Below are positions 14,624-23,569 of a stretch of DNA of 39,578 nucleotides, piece after piece. Location of the stretch: NCBI GenBank assembly GCA_021297985.1, contig JAJTGU010000065.1, forward strand, positions 1-39,578, written 5' to 3'. The stretch comes from Rubrivivax sp. (GTDB lineage: Bacteria; Pseudomonadota; Gammaproteobacteria; Burkholderiales; Burkholderiaceae_C). The first letter of the stretch is position 1, and every line of letters begins with the position of its first letter. The translations under genes and the position numbers were made by a program. Under the pieces are notes generated by a model. The model saw nothing but the letters and a program-made list of their open reading frames with translations. It did no database searches and was not told the origin of the DNA.

Positions 14624-14666
14624 CAACCTCATGTCCACCACGGCCAGTGCTTGCCTGGCAGCGGTC

Positions 14667-17600
14667 TCAGCCCGCCCACTGCGCAAGGAAGCGCTCTTGG
14701 TGGGCCGGCCAGTCGGCCAGGCTGGCGGCCAGGCGCTGCGTGCTGGCACGGACCTCGGCGGTCAGCCGCTGGCGGTCGGGTCCGGTCAGCGCGCTGCGGC
14801 ACAGGGCTTGCTGCAACTCCAGCGCCTCGAGCGCCGGCATGCGGCCGCCGTCCAGTGCCGCGCGGGCCTGCCGCCAGTCGTCTGCGAGCACCTGGCCCAG
14901 CTGCTGCTGGGCATTCAGCCGCGTGGCCCAGATCAAGGCCAGCAGCTCGACGTTGGGCACGTCTTCCCGCCACGGCGCCAGGCCTGCCAGCGCAGCGCCC
15001 GCATCGCCCTCGGCCAGATCCAACTCGGCCTGGCGAAGGGCCAGCGTGGCACGGTCCTGCGGCTGCTCGAGCGTGGCCTGCGCACGCACCTCGGCCAGCA
15101 GCCGTCGCGACAGCGCCAGGTTGCCGGCGCGGGTCTCCAGGAAGGCGTGGTTGAGCGCCACCTTGACGCCCAGGAACGCCAGCTCGGCATTGGCGCCACC
15201 GTGCAGACGCTGCATCAGCGCGCGGCCGCGCTCGAAGTCCCCCAGGAACACCAGCAGGTCCAGCAGCGACAGCACGGCGTACTGCAGCATGAAAGGATCC
15301 TGGCCCTCGGTCGCGTCGGCCAGCAGCTGCTCGCCGATCGCCAGCGCCTGGCCGAGCTGACCGAACACGCCATGGCCATGCAGACGGGCTTGCAGCAGCA
15401 GGAACCGCGTCCTGGGACGGGCGAAGTTCGGGGACAGTCGCCAGCCCTCGTCGGCCAGGGTCAGCAGCCGCTGCACGTCGCCGCGATCGGCGGCGATCTT
15501 CGCGAGGTTGACGATGACCTCGCGCTGCTGCTCGACGAGGTGCATCTCGGACGCCAGTGCGCGCGCGAGCTCGAGTTCGGCCTCGGCCGCCTCGACATCG
15601 CCGACGATGGTCAGCATGACGCCGGTGTGCTGATGGCCGGTGACGCTGCCGCGGCGGTCGCCATGCGCGGTCCACAGCGCCGTGGCCTCGCGCGCCAGCG
15701 CCAGCGCATGCTGTGCGTTGCCGCGTTGGTACTCCAGCATGGCGAGCGTGTCGACCAGCGCAGCACGCTCCAGCGGCTCGCTGGCTGCAAGGTCAAGCGC
15801 GGCCTGCAACGACTGCTGCGCCTCGTCGATGCGCCCGAGCTTGGCCAGCGCCTGACCGCGCACCCGCAGGGCCTTGGCCCGCTGCCCGGGGTTGGTCCGC
15901 GCGTCGAGCACTGCAGCGCTGCGCTCCAGGGCCGATGCCGCGCGCTGCAGGTCGACCTCGATCTCGGCCACCTCCAGCAGGGCCGACCGGCGCTCTGCGG
16001 GCGGCAACTCGACCGTCGCCACCCGTGCATCCACCGCCGCCACGCAGGCCAGCGCTGCAGGTCCGTCTCCGAGCCCGCTGTGGACCTGTGCGCAACGCAC
16101 GAGCAGTTGCACGGCCTGCAGCGCCGTTGGACCGTTGGCGAGCGCGACCTGCCACTGCTGCAAGGCCTGCGGGTGGGCGAACAGGCGACGCGCTTCGTCG
16201 CCCGCCGCCAGCCGCAAGGCCACGGCACGCTGCGGTTCGCCGGCGGCCTCGAAGTGATGCGCCGTCTTCGCCGCACCCGCCCCGGTGGCCTCGGCCGCCA
16301 GCGCCAGCCGGCGGTGAACCAGGCGTCGCCGTTGCGCGCTCAGTGACGAGTCCAGCGCCTGCTGGACGTGGTCGTGGGCGAAGGCATAACCGCCGGACTC
16401 GTGTTCGCGCAGCAGTTGCGCCGCCAGCGCCTGCTCGACGGCCAGCACCGTCGCCAGCTCCGACAGCGCGCAGGCCGGCGCCAGCAAGGCGGGGGAGAAG
16501 GGTTCACCGGCCAAAGCGGCGGCTTCCAGCACCCGCACGCCGGCGGCGCCCAGGCGCTGCACCCGACCCATCACCGCCTCGCGCACGCTGGCCGGCACCG
16601 GCAGTTCGCGGTAGTCCTCGGTGGCGTCGTCAAACGGCGTTTGCCAGACGCCGTCGGCGCCCGCCCCCAGCCATTGCCGCTCGGCCAGGTGGCGCAGGGT
16701 CTCGGCGAGGAAGAAGGGGTTGCCGGCGGTGGCCTGGTGCAGCCGGGCGGCAAATCGCTGAGGGTGGGCAGCACCCGACAGCCGTTGCACCAGCGCCAAC
16801 ACCGCCGCGCCGTCCAGCGGCGACAGCGCCAGACGGATCGCCTGCAGGCCGTCGACCAGACGCCTCAGCACGTCGGCATCGACTTCAGGCCGCAGAAGCA
16901 CCCACTCGCGGGCACCGTCGCCGCCGAGCTCGCGCCGGCGGCGAGCCACGAACACCAGCAGCGCGTGGCTGGCACTGTCGGCCAGGTGCCAGTCGTCCAG
17001 CACCACGGCGTCGAAGCTCTCGCCGGCCCAGGCCCGCCAGCCGCGGGCGCAGGCCTCGAAGAAGCGATTCATCTCGTCGCCGGATCGGATGGGCGGCGGC
17101 GCCGGCCCCAGTTCGGGCAACAACCGCGCAAGTTCGTCAACGACCCACCGCGGCAGCTCATCAAGCGTCGGCGACGGCCCGGCCAACGACCGCAGCACGC
17201 GGGCAAAAGCGGCATACGGCACCTCGCGGTCGCCTGGCTGGCAGCGCGCAACGGCGTACGGCCCGTGGGCGGCGACGAAGTCCAAGGCCAGCCGGCTCTT
17301 GCCGACGCCACCTTCACCTTCGACCAGCACGGCGCGCCCGTCGCTCCAGGCCGCCTCCAGCCGGGTGACCTCGGCTTCGCGGCCGACAAATGGCAGCGCG
17401 GCGGGCAGCAGCGCAGGCGGCACCGCCGGCCGAGGATCCGGCGGGGCCGGTCCAGCGTCTACGGGCAGGAGTGTCACGGCTGCGCCCCGCAGGCTGCCGA
17501 GCAGCGCCTCGGTCTCGGCCATCGGCGTCAGGTCGAGTTCCTGCGCCAGCAGCACACGGCAGCGCTCGTACTGGGCCAGCGCGGCCTCACGTCGACCGCA

Positions 17601-18194
17601 GGCGGCCAGCAAGCGCATCGCGTCGCGGTGATGGTGTTCCTGCAGCGGGTCGTCGGCCAACAGGGTCTCGATGCGCCGCAGTGCAGCCTCGGTGTCACCG
17701 CGTGACTCCAGCACGGCGGCTGATGCGGCAAGCGCCTGACGCCGCGCGCGTTCCAGCCGTTCGCGTTCGAGCGCCAGCCAGTCGTTGAAGCCCGGTGCAT
17801 CCTCCAGCAACAGGCCGTCGGCCAACGGTCCGCGCCACAGGGCCAGCGCCTCGTCAGCGCGGCCCGAGGCCAGGGTCTGCTCGAAGGACCGGGTGTCGAT
17901 GACCAAGGCCTCGCCCTGCGCCAGAAAGTCACCGTTGGCGACCACCGCATCCGCCAGCCCGACGTCGCGCAGCCGGGCCAGTTCACGCCGCAGGTTGCGC
18001 CGGGCGCTGCTCTCGTCCTGTACAGGCCAGAGCCAGGCGCACAGGCGCTGCCGGCTCTGGGTGCCGGCCAGCGCCAGCAACAGCAGCAACCCGAAGGCCT
18101 TTCGCGTGTGCAGCGGCAGTGTCCGACCTGCGCGCAACAGACGCACCGGGCCGAGGACCTGGAGCTCGATCTGCGGGGCATCGCGGTCAGCCAT
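14667..18194 (-). CDS. Large BTAD/ATPase/TPR transcriptional regulator
   Basis: 1175 residues. The N-terminus (IELQVLGPVRLLRAGRTLPL and KAFGLLLLLAL) is a winged-helix domain of SARP/BTAD regulators, followed to about residue 245 by a bacterial transcriptional activator (BTAD) helical domain ending in QYERCRVLLAQELDLTPMAETEAL. An AAA/NACHT-like ATPase follows with Walker A GEGGVGKSRL (Lys299) and Walker B VVLDDW (Asp400/401). From about residue 600 the protein is a helical TPR-like solenoid. No LuxR-type helix-turn-helix is seen at the C-terminus, so DNA binding should reside in the N-terminal domain. ATP-driven, ligand-gated activation is the usual model for such STAND proteins. It is divergent from ldhA with 101 bp between starts, making ldhA a possible target. 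Confidence 0.88.
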   Translation of the reverse strand: MADRDAPQIELQVLGPVRLLRAGRTLPLHTRKAFGLLLLLALAGTQSRQRLCAWLWPVQDESSARRNLRRELARLRDVGLADAVVANGDFLAQGEALVIDTRSFEQTLASGRADEALALWRGPLADGLLLEDAPGFNDWLALERERLERARRQALAASAAVLESRGDTEAALRRIETLLADDPLQEHHHRDAMRLLAACGRREAALAQYERCRVLLAQELDLTPMAETEALLGSLRGAAVTLLPVDAGPAPPDPRPAVPPALLPAALPFVGREAEVTRLEAAWSDGRAVLVEGEGGVGKSRLALDFVAAHGPYAVARCQPGDREVPYAAFARVLRSLAGPSPTLDELPRWVVDELARLLPELGPAPPPIRSGDEMNRFFEACARGWRAWAGESFDAVVLDDWHLADSASHALLVFVARRRRELGGDGAREWVLLRPEVDADVLRRLVDGLQAIRLALSPLDGAAVLALVQRLSGAAHPQRFAARLHQATAGNPFFLAETLRHLAERQWLGAGADGVWQTPFDDATEDYRELPVPASVREAVMGRVQRLGAAGVRVLEAAALAGEPFSPALLAPACALSELATVLAVEQALAAQLLREHESGGYAFAHDHVQQALDSSLSAQRRRLVHRRLALAAEATGAGAAKTAHHFEAAGEPQRAVALRLAAGDEARRLFAHPQALQQWQVALANGPTALQAVQLLVRCAQVHSGLGDGPAALACVAAVDARVATVELPPAERRSALLEVAEIEVDLQRAASALERSAAVLDARTNPGQRAKALRVRGQALAKLGRIDEAQQSLQAALDLAASEPLERAALVDTLAMLEYQRGNAQHALALAREATALWTAHGDRRGSVTGHQHTGVMLTIVGDVEAAEAELELARALASEMHLVEQQREVIVNLAKIAADRGDVQRLLTLADEGWRLSPNFARPRTRFLLLQARLHGHGVFGQLGQALAIGEQLLADATEGQDPFMLQYAVLSLLDLLVFLGDFERGRALMQRLHGGANAELAFLGVKVALNHAFLETRAGNLALSRRLLAEVRAQATLEQPQDRATLALRQAELDLAEGDAGAALAGLAPWREDVPNVELLALIWATRLNAQQQLGQVLADDWRQARAALDGGRMPALEALELQQALCRSALTGPDRQRLTAEVRASTQRLAASLADWPAHQERFLAQWAG

Positions 18195-18295
18195 GGGTCG
18201 ATTCTCGGCGCAGCGCCCTGCGCTGCCCCTGCGGGGCCATCGCCACGGCCTGTGCTACCTTGGCCCCAACCCTGCCTTCACACTGAAAGCCGCCC

Positions 18296-19300
18296 ATGCG
18301 CATCACGGTCTACAGCACCCGCCCCTACGACCGCCGGTTCCTGACGGAGGCCAACGCGGCGGGCGTGCATGACCTGGTGTTCATGGACGCCCGGCTCGAC
18401 CACCACACCGCACCGACCGCGACAGGCAGCGCGGCGGTCTGCGCCTTCGTCAACGACCAGCTCGACGCCGCGGTGCTGCACACGCTGCACAGCCTGGGCG
18501 TGCGCCTGGTGCTGCTTCGCTCGGCCGGCTTCAACCACGTCGACCTGCCCGTGGCCGCGGCAATGGGTCTGGTCGTGGGGCGGGTGCCGGAGTACAGCCC
18601 CCATGCGGTGGCCGAGCACGCCGCGGCCCTGGTGCTCACGCTCAACCGCAAGATCCACCGTGCCCATGCCCGCGTGCGCGAGGGGAACTTCCAGCTTGAC
18701 GGCCTGATGGGCTTTGACCTGCACGGCAGCACCGTGGGCCTGGTGGGCACCGGCAAGATCGGCCGATGCTTCGCCCGGATCATGCTCGGCTTTGGCTGCC
18801 GGGTGCTGGCCTTCGACCCCAAGCCCAGCGCCGAAGCACTGGCCATGGGCGTGCAGTACACCGAGCTGCCCGCACTCCTGCAGGCCAGCGACATCGTCAG
18901 CCTGCACTGCCCGCTGACGCCGGCCACGCGTCACCTGCTCGACGCCGCCGCACTGGCGTGCATGAAACCCGGGGCGATGCTCGTCAACACCAGCCGGGGT
19001 GCGGTGGTCGACACCCGCGCGGTGATTGCAGCCCTCAAGGGTGGGCACCTGGGCAGCCTGGGGCTCGATGTGTACGAGGAGGAAGGCGATCTGTTCTTCC
19101 GCGACCTTTCGGCCGAGGTGCTGAAGGACGACGTCTTCGCGCGGCTGCTCACCTTCCCGAACGTCATCGTCACCGGGCATCAGGCCTTCTTCACCGAGCA
19201 GGCGCTGCTGCAGATCGCCCGGACCACCCTGGACAACGCCACGCACTTCGAGGCGACCGGTTTGCCGCTGCACGGGGTGACGGCCGACAAAGTGGTGTGA
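18296..19300 (+). CDS. ldhA: NAD-dependent D-lactate dehydrogenase
   Basis: 334 residues, close in length and sequence pattern to E. coli fermentative LdhA. The N-terminus VYSTRPYDRRFL, the substrate-side LRSAGFNHVDL, the NAD-binding GLVGTGKIGRCFA, NTSRGAVVD carrying the active-site Arg, LDVYEEEGDLFF, and VTGHQAFFTEQAL carrying the catalytic His are all present. It reduces pyruvate to D-lactate in the cytoplasm or, in respiring cells, may run in reverse. A GAAAG ribosome site precedes ATG 18296. It is divergent from the large BTAD regulator. Other D-2-hydroxyacid dehydrogenases are related, but the DLFF segment favours LdhA. Confidence 0.9.
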   Translation: MRITVYSTRPYDRRFLTEANAAGVHDLVFMDARLDHHTAPTATGSAAVCAFVNDQLDAAVLHTLHSLGVRLVLLRSAGFNHVDLPVAAAMGLVVGRVPEYSPHAVAEHAAALVLTLNRKIHRAHARVREGNFQLDGLMGFDLHGSTVGLVGTGKIGRCFARIMLGFGCRVLAFDPKPSAEALAMGVQYTELPALLQASDIVSLHCPLTPATRHLLDAAALACMKPGAMLVNTSRGAVVDTRAVIAALKGGHLGSLGLDVYEEEGDLFFRDLSAEVLKDDVFARLLTFPNVIVTGHQAFFTEQALLQIARTTLDNATHFEATGLPLHGVTADKVV

Positions 19301-19465
19301 GCCCCGCGCAGTGGCCCTGCGTGACCTTCGGCCCCATGTCAAGAGGCAGGCGCCAGACCCGGGCTCTTCCCGACCCTTTGACCCCGCCCTTGTTGTGCAG
19401 AATCTCCGTCAATCGCGGATAGCCGGTCGGTGGTGCTGGATTCCCGAAGGAGGGGCCCCGACTGG

Positions 19466-22400
19466 ATGATCTCCCGCGCATCTGACAACGCTCCGGACGA
19501 GGCGGCACTGGCCACCACACGGCTGTGGCTGCACAGGGGCAATGCGCCAACGGCCATCGTCGCCGCCCTGGCGGCCTGCGGAGTGCTCGCCGCTTTGCTG
19601 TGGCCGACCGCCGGCCCTGGCCTGTTGCTGCCATGGATGGCGGCCGTGCTGCTGGCCTTGGCGCTGCGTTCGGCCGTGTGGTCCTTGCACCGCCGGCAGG
19701 CCAAGGTCCTGCGCAATCGAAGCTGGCTGGCCGCCTACCGGGTGGCGTTTGCTTTGCATGGCGCCGCCTGGTCGATGCTGGTGCTGAGCCTGGCATGGGT
19801 CTTGCCGCTCGAGGCCCTCTACCTCCTGGTACTGGGGACGGCGTCGATCTCCGCCGTCGCGATCGTCGGCACCGCCTACGACCGCCTGGCCGGTGCGCTG
19901 TTTGCGGTTCCGGTGCTGTTGCCGCTGCTGCTGCGCTGCTTCGGCCTCGGGGCTGCCGCCGAGACGGGTGTCGGCGCCCTGGTGCTGTTGCTTGTCGTCA
20001 TGATGGTGGCCGTGGCGCGCAGGACCGACCAGACCATGCGCACCGGCGTGGCCCTGGAGCGCCAGGCCCGCGAACGCGCCGATGAGGCCGAACTCGCCCG
20101 CAGGCAGCTCGCCGACCAGCACCACGTGCTGTCGCAGCTGATGCGCACCACGTCCCAGGGCTACTGGTTCATCGATCCCGAAGGCCGCACGGTCGACCTG
20201 AACGACGCCATGTGCACGCTGCTCGGGCGGCCGCGCGAGCAGGTGATGGGAAAGCGGGCGCGCGACTTCATTGCGCCAGCCGATCTGCCCGTGATGGACG
20301 CCGCGCTCGAGGCGCGCCAGCGCGGCCAGCGCAGTGCCTACGAGGTCCGGCTGCAGCAGGCCGACGGCACGCTGCTGCTGTGCCACAACAACGCCACCCC
20401 GCTGTACGACGCCGCCGGCGGCGCCATCGGCTCGGTCGGCCTGTGGACCGATCTCAGTGCACGGTTGGCCGCCGAGCGCGCGCTTCGGGTGTACGAAATG
20501 GCGATCCACTCGATGGCCGATCCGGTGGCCGTGGTCGACGAAGACCTGCGCCTGCGCCTGGTCAACGAAGCCTGGTGTGCAGGCTTCGGCCTGACCCCCG
20601 CGCAAGCGCTGGGTCAGGACGTGCGCACGCTTCTGGGCGAACAACTCCCCGCGTCGCGCGTCCAGGATCTGATCGATTGCATCGCGTCGCAGCAGCCGCT
20701 GGCCAGGCGAGGCTTGGCGCTGGCCAGGAATCTGGCCGGGCGATTCATCGAACGCCGCCTGCAACCCTATCTCGACGAGGCCACCGGCCTGCGCTGCGTG
20801 GTCGTGATCTCACGCGACATCACGGTCGAAGAGCGCAGCCACCAGGCGACGACCGAGCTGGCCGAGGACCTGCGGCGCACGCTGGAGGCCACCGGCGACG
20901 CCATCTTCGCCAGCGACGCCAGCGACGCCCACCAGCCCGTTCGTTTCATCAACCAGCGCATGCTTCGCATGTGGGGGCTGTCGACCGACAATCCTGCAAC
21001 GGTGACGCCGGCCGACATCCGGGCTGCGGCAACGCCGCTGTACCAGGATGCCGAGGCCGAGCTTGCCGAGGTCGCGCGCATCATCGCCGGCAACGTCGAC
21101 GCCGAGCGGCGGTTGCACCTGCGTGACGGGCGCGTGCTGCTGCAACGTTGCCGCATGACGGCAGGGCCCAAGGGCACGGTCCGGGTCTGGACCTTCCGTG
21201 ACATCACCGTCGAAGCCCGCGCCGAGCGCGCGCTGCGGGCCAGCGAGGCGCACTCACGCGCCCTGCTCGAAGCGTTTCCGGGCCACATCGCGACCTTGGA
21301 CCACGACCTGCGCTACGTCTTCATCAACTCGCGCCTGGCGGCACTGCTCGGGCGGCCGATGCAGCAGTTGATCGGCCTCACGGTGAAGGAGGTTCTGGGT
21401 GAGGAGCGTGAGCGCGTCGCGCGAGATGAGTTCGACCGTGCGCTGGCTGGCGAGCAGGTGCGTTCGGAGCGGCATTTCCCGGCCACCTCGACCCGGCCCC
21501 GCGTGGACCTGGAGCTGCATGCCGTGCTCGGCCCGGTCCAGGACAACGGGCACCCGGTGCTCTTCGGCTTTGCCACCGACATCACCGCGCGCAAGCTCGC
21601 CGAAGAGGCCTTGATCGCCGCGCGCGACGAAGCCGAGCAGGCCAATCGGGCGAAGAGCCAGTTCCTCACCCACATGTCGCATGAGCTGCGCACGCCCTTG
21701 AACGCCGTGATCGGCTTTGCCCAGGTGTTGCAGACCGACGCCACGCTCGCCGCGGGGCCGCGCCAGCAAGCGCAGCTGCAGGAGATCGTCGCCGGGGGCC
21801 GGCACCTGCTGGGACTGATCGAAGGCCTGCTCGATCTTGGTCGCATCGAGGCCGGGCAGTTGGTGGTCGAGGCCGTGCCGGTGCCGCTGGCGCCGCTGTT
21901 CGACGAGTGCCTGGGCCTGATGCATGCGTTGGCCGCGCAGCGCGCGATCGAATTGCGGCCCGCCCCTGCCGTGCCGCCGTTGGCGGCGCTGTGCGGCGAC
22001 CGCATGCGTGTCAAGCAGGTGCTGCTGAACCTGCTGGCCAACAGCGTCAAGTACAACCGCCGCAACGGGCACGTCGAACTGGCCTGCCGTGCGGTCGACG
22101 ACGGCTGGCGCATCGAAGTGCACGACACCGGAGCGGGGCTGGACGCGACACAGTGCCAGCGGCTGTTCCAGCCTTTCGAGCGCCTGCAGGCGGCGGGCAG
22201 CGGTGTCGAGGGCACCGGCATCGGGCTGGCGTTGTCGCGTCGCCTGGTCGAGGCCATGGGCGGGCGCATCGGCGTCAACAGCGAGCCGGGCCGGGGCAGC
22301 TGCTTCTGGTTCACCTTGCCGCTGGCATCGCCCGAGTCCGCCTCAGGCACAGCGCAGGTGGCAGCACCGCAGGCCATCGCGAGCGATCGCGCCGACACCG

Positions 22401-22786
22401 CGCTGACCGGCCTGAAGCGCGTGCTCTACGTCGAGGACAACGAGGTCAACCGGATCCTGATGCAGGCCATGCTGTCGCGCCTGCCGCAGGTGCAGCTCGA
22501 GATGGTGGACCACCCCGACGAGTGCCTGCGCCGCTGTCGCGACGACACGCCCGACCTGCTGCTGCTGGACATCCAGCTCCCGGGCATGAGTGGCCTGCAA
22601 CTCTTCGAACGCCTGCGGGCGCAACCGGCGTCACGATCGGTTCCCGTGATCGCGGTCAGCGCCGATGGCCAGGAGGTCAGCATCGACAAGGCCCTGGCGA
22701 TGGGCTTTGCGGCCTACCTGACCAAGCCGCTGGACCTGTCGACCTTGCTGCTGACCGTGAAGCGGGTGTTGGCGCGAACGCCTTGA
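19466..22786 (+). CDS. Hybrid histidine kinase, six membrane spans, four PAS domains, receiver
   Basis: 1106 residues. Six hydrophobic segments occupy about residues 25-190. Four PAS-like domains follow, starting near LMRTTSQGYWFIDPEGR, IHSMADPVAVVDEDL, RTLEATGDAIFASDA and LLEAFPGHIATLDHD, each ending in a D(I/L)(T/S) motif. The kinase core has the H-box HMSHELRTPLNAVIGF (His739), an N-box NLLANSVKYN, DTGAGLD and GTGIGLALSRRL. A C-terminal receiver has Asp1035 in LLLLDIQLPGMSG and the conserved Lys in YLTKPLD. ATG 19466 is preferred for the AAGGAGG 12 nt upstream; GTG 19430 lies before that site. No separate response regulator or HPt gene is adjacent, so its output partner is elsewhere. The signal is unknown. 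Confidence 0.9.
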   Translation: MISRASDNAPDEAALATTRLWLHRGNAPTAIVAALAACGVLAALLWPTAGPGLLLPWMAAVLLALALRSAVWSLHRRQAKVLRNRSWLAAYRVAFALHGAAWSMLVLSLAWVLPLEALYLLVLGTASISAVAIVGTAYDRLAGALFAVPVLLPLLLRCFGLGAAAETGVGALVLLLVVMMVAVARRTDQTMRTGVALERQARERADEAELARRQLADQHHVLSQLMRTTSQGYWFIDPEGRTVDLNDAMCTLLGRPREQVMGKRARDFIAPADLPVMDAALEARQRGQRSAYEVRLQQADGTLLLCHNNATPLYDAAGGAIGSVGLWTDLSARLAAERALRVYEMAIHSMADPVAVVDEDLRLRLVNEAWCAGFGLTPAQALGQDVRTLLGEQLPASRVQDLIDCIASQQPLARRGLALARNLAGRFIERRLQPYLDEATGLRCVVVISRDITVEERSHQATTELAEDLRRTLEATGDAIFASDASDAHQPVRFINQRMLRMWGLSTDNPATVTPADIRAAATPLYQDAEAELAEVARIIAGNVDAERRLHLRDGRVLLQRCRMTAGPKGTVRVWTFRDITVEARAERALRASEAHSRALLEAFPGHIATLDHDLRYVFINSRLAALLGRPMQQLIGLTVKEVLGEERERVARDEFDRALAGEQVRSERHFPATSTRPRVDLELHAVLGPVQDNGHPVLFGFATDITARKLAEEALIAARDEAEQANRAKSQFLTHMSHELRTPLNAVIGFAQVLQTDATLAAGPRQQAQLQEIVAGGRHLLGLIEGLLDLGRIEAGQLVVEAVPVPLAPLFDECLGLMHALAAQRAIELRPAPAVPPLAALCGDRMRVKQVLLNLLANSVKYNRRNGHVELACRAVDDGWRIEVHDTGAGLDATQCQRLFQPFERLQAAGSGVEGTGIGLALSRRLVEAMGGRIGVNSEPGRGSCFWFTLPLASPESASGTAQVAAPQAIASDRADTALTGLKRVLYVEDNEVNRILMQAMLSRLPQVQLEMVDHPDECLRRCRDDTPDLLLLDIQLPGMSGLQLFERLRAQPASRSVPVIAVSADGQEVSIDKALAMGFAAYLTKPLDLSTLLLTVKRVLARTP

Positions 22787-22809
22787 AGGGGGCGGACACC
22801 GGGCCGGTG

Positions 22810-23310
22810 TCAAGGCGACACCAGGAAGACACGGCTGTAGCCGTGCTCCTGAAGTCGATTCGCCAAGGTGGCGGCGCGGCGCAGGTCGGTGCCGCGGACC
22901 AGCACCGGCGCGTCGTTGCCCACCTTCTGCACGGTTTCGAGGACATAGGCGTACATCACCGCCAGGTCGACCGCCTGCGCCGCGTCGGCATCGTTGCCGA
23001 CCTCGATGCTGATGACGTGCCCTCCCATCGCATGCTCCAGTTGTTCGGCCTGCGCTGCGGTGGCGTAGCGGCGCGCGCGGGTCTGGGCACCGGGGTCGAC
23101 CGGCACGGCCGACGGGTCGGAAGGCATCACGTTGCCTTCTTCGTCGATCAGCGGCGCGATGGTCTGGCGGGCGGCCTTCGGTTCGGCCTGTATGCCGCCG
23201 TACTCGCCGCCGTATTCGCCGCCACAGGCCGCCAGCAGCAGCACGGCGGTCAGCGCCAGGGCGGACAAGGGAGCAGGCAAGGGGGCGGGGCGTGTCGGGG
23301 TGAACTTCAT
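22810..23310 (-). CDS. Small lipoprotein with GGEY repeats
   Basis: 166 residues. ATG 23310 is fixed by a strong GGAGG site 6 nt upstream. A signal peptide (PLSALALTAVLLLAAC) ends in a lipobox, and the mature protein begins C-GGEYGGEYGG, a tandem tetrapeptide that may act as a flexible tether. The rest is a compact alpha/beta domain (HVISIEVGNDADAAQAVDLAVMYAYVLE, APVLVRGTDLRRAATLANRLQEHGYSRVFLV) with no further cysteine. I do not recognise the family. It is convergent with the hybrid kinase gene (23 bp between stops) and divergent from the subtilase. Confidence 0.75.
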   Translation of the reverse strand: MKFTPTRPAPLPAPLSALALTAVLLLAACGGEYGGEYGGIQAEPKAARQTIAPLIDEEGNVMPSDPSAVPVDPGAQTRARRYATAAQAEQLEHAMGGHVISIEVGNDADAAQAVDLAVMYAYVLETVQKVGNDAPVLVRGTDLRRAATLANRLQEHGYSRVFLVSP

Positions 23311-23362
23311 GGCGATCCTCCGTTTCAGGCCTGCGGACGTTGCGGCCCTCATGGATCAGTAC

Positions 23363-23405
23363 GACGCGGGCCGGGCATTCCGGACATGACCGGCCCGGTC
23401 GCGTC
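23363..23405. repeat. Long imperfect dyad upstream of the lipoprotein and subtilase genes
   Basis: GACGCG (23363-23368) pairs with CGCGTC (23400-23405), and CCGGGC (23371-23376) pairs with GCCCGG (23393-23398). The 12 bp of stem are interrupted only by GG opposite T. It lies 53 bp upstream of the lipoprotein ATG in a 259-bp divergent intergenic region. The rest of that region holds a TAGGCT -10-like box near 23512 but no gene I can support. The dyad could be an operator or a 5'-leader hairpin. Confidence 0.4.
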
Positions 23406-23569
23406 GCCCGCCCGTTGAGGCGGCCGCCATCTGCCACGCGCGGCATGTCGTTCGTCGCAGAGCGGCGACCGTTCATCCCACGGCACTGTCCAAGGGCGGG
23501 CATGGAACCTAGGCTGCCGCCGTTTCGTTTTCATCGGCTCTGCAAACCGTCCTCCATCAAGGCCTCACC

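Noticed and set aside
15713..17368. A 551-codon plus-strand frame opposite the BTAD regulator
   Set aside because: Low-complexity Arg/Pro/Ala composition with no domain; an antisense shadow of a long real gene.
19301..19465. Promoter TTGACC near 19377 upstream of the hybrid kinase
   Set aside because: No -10-like hexamer lies at 16-18 bp; the 165-bp gap shows nothing firm apart from the ribosome site at 19447.
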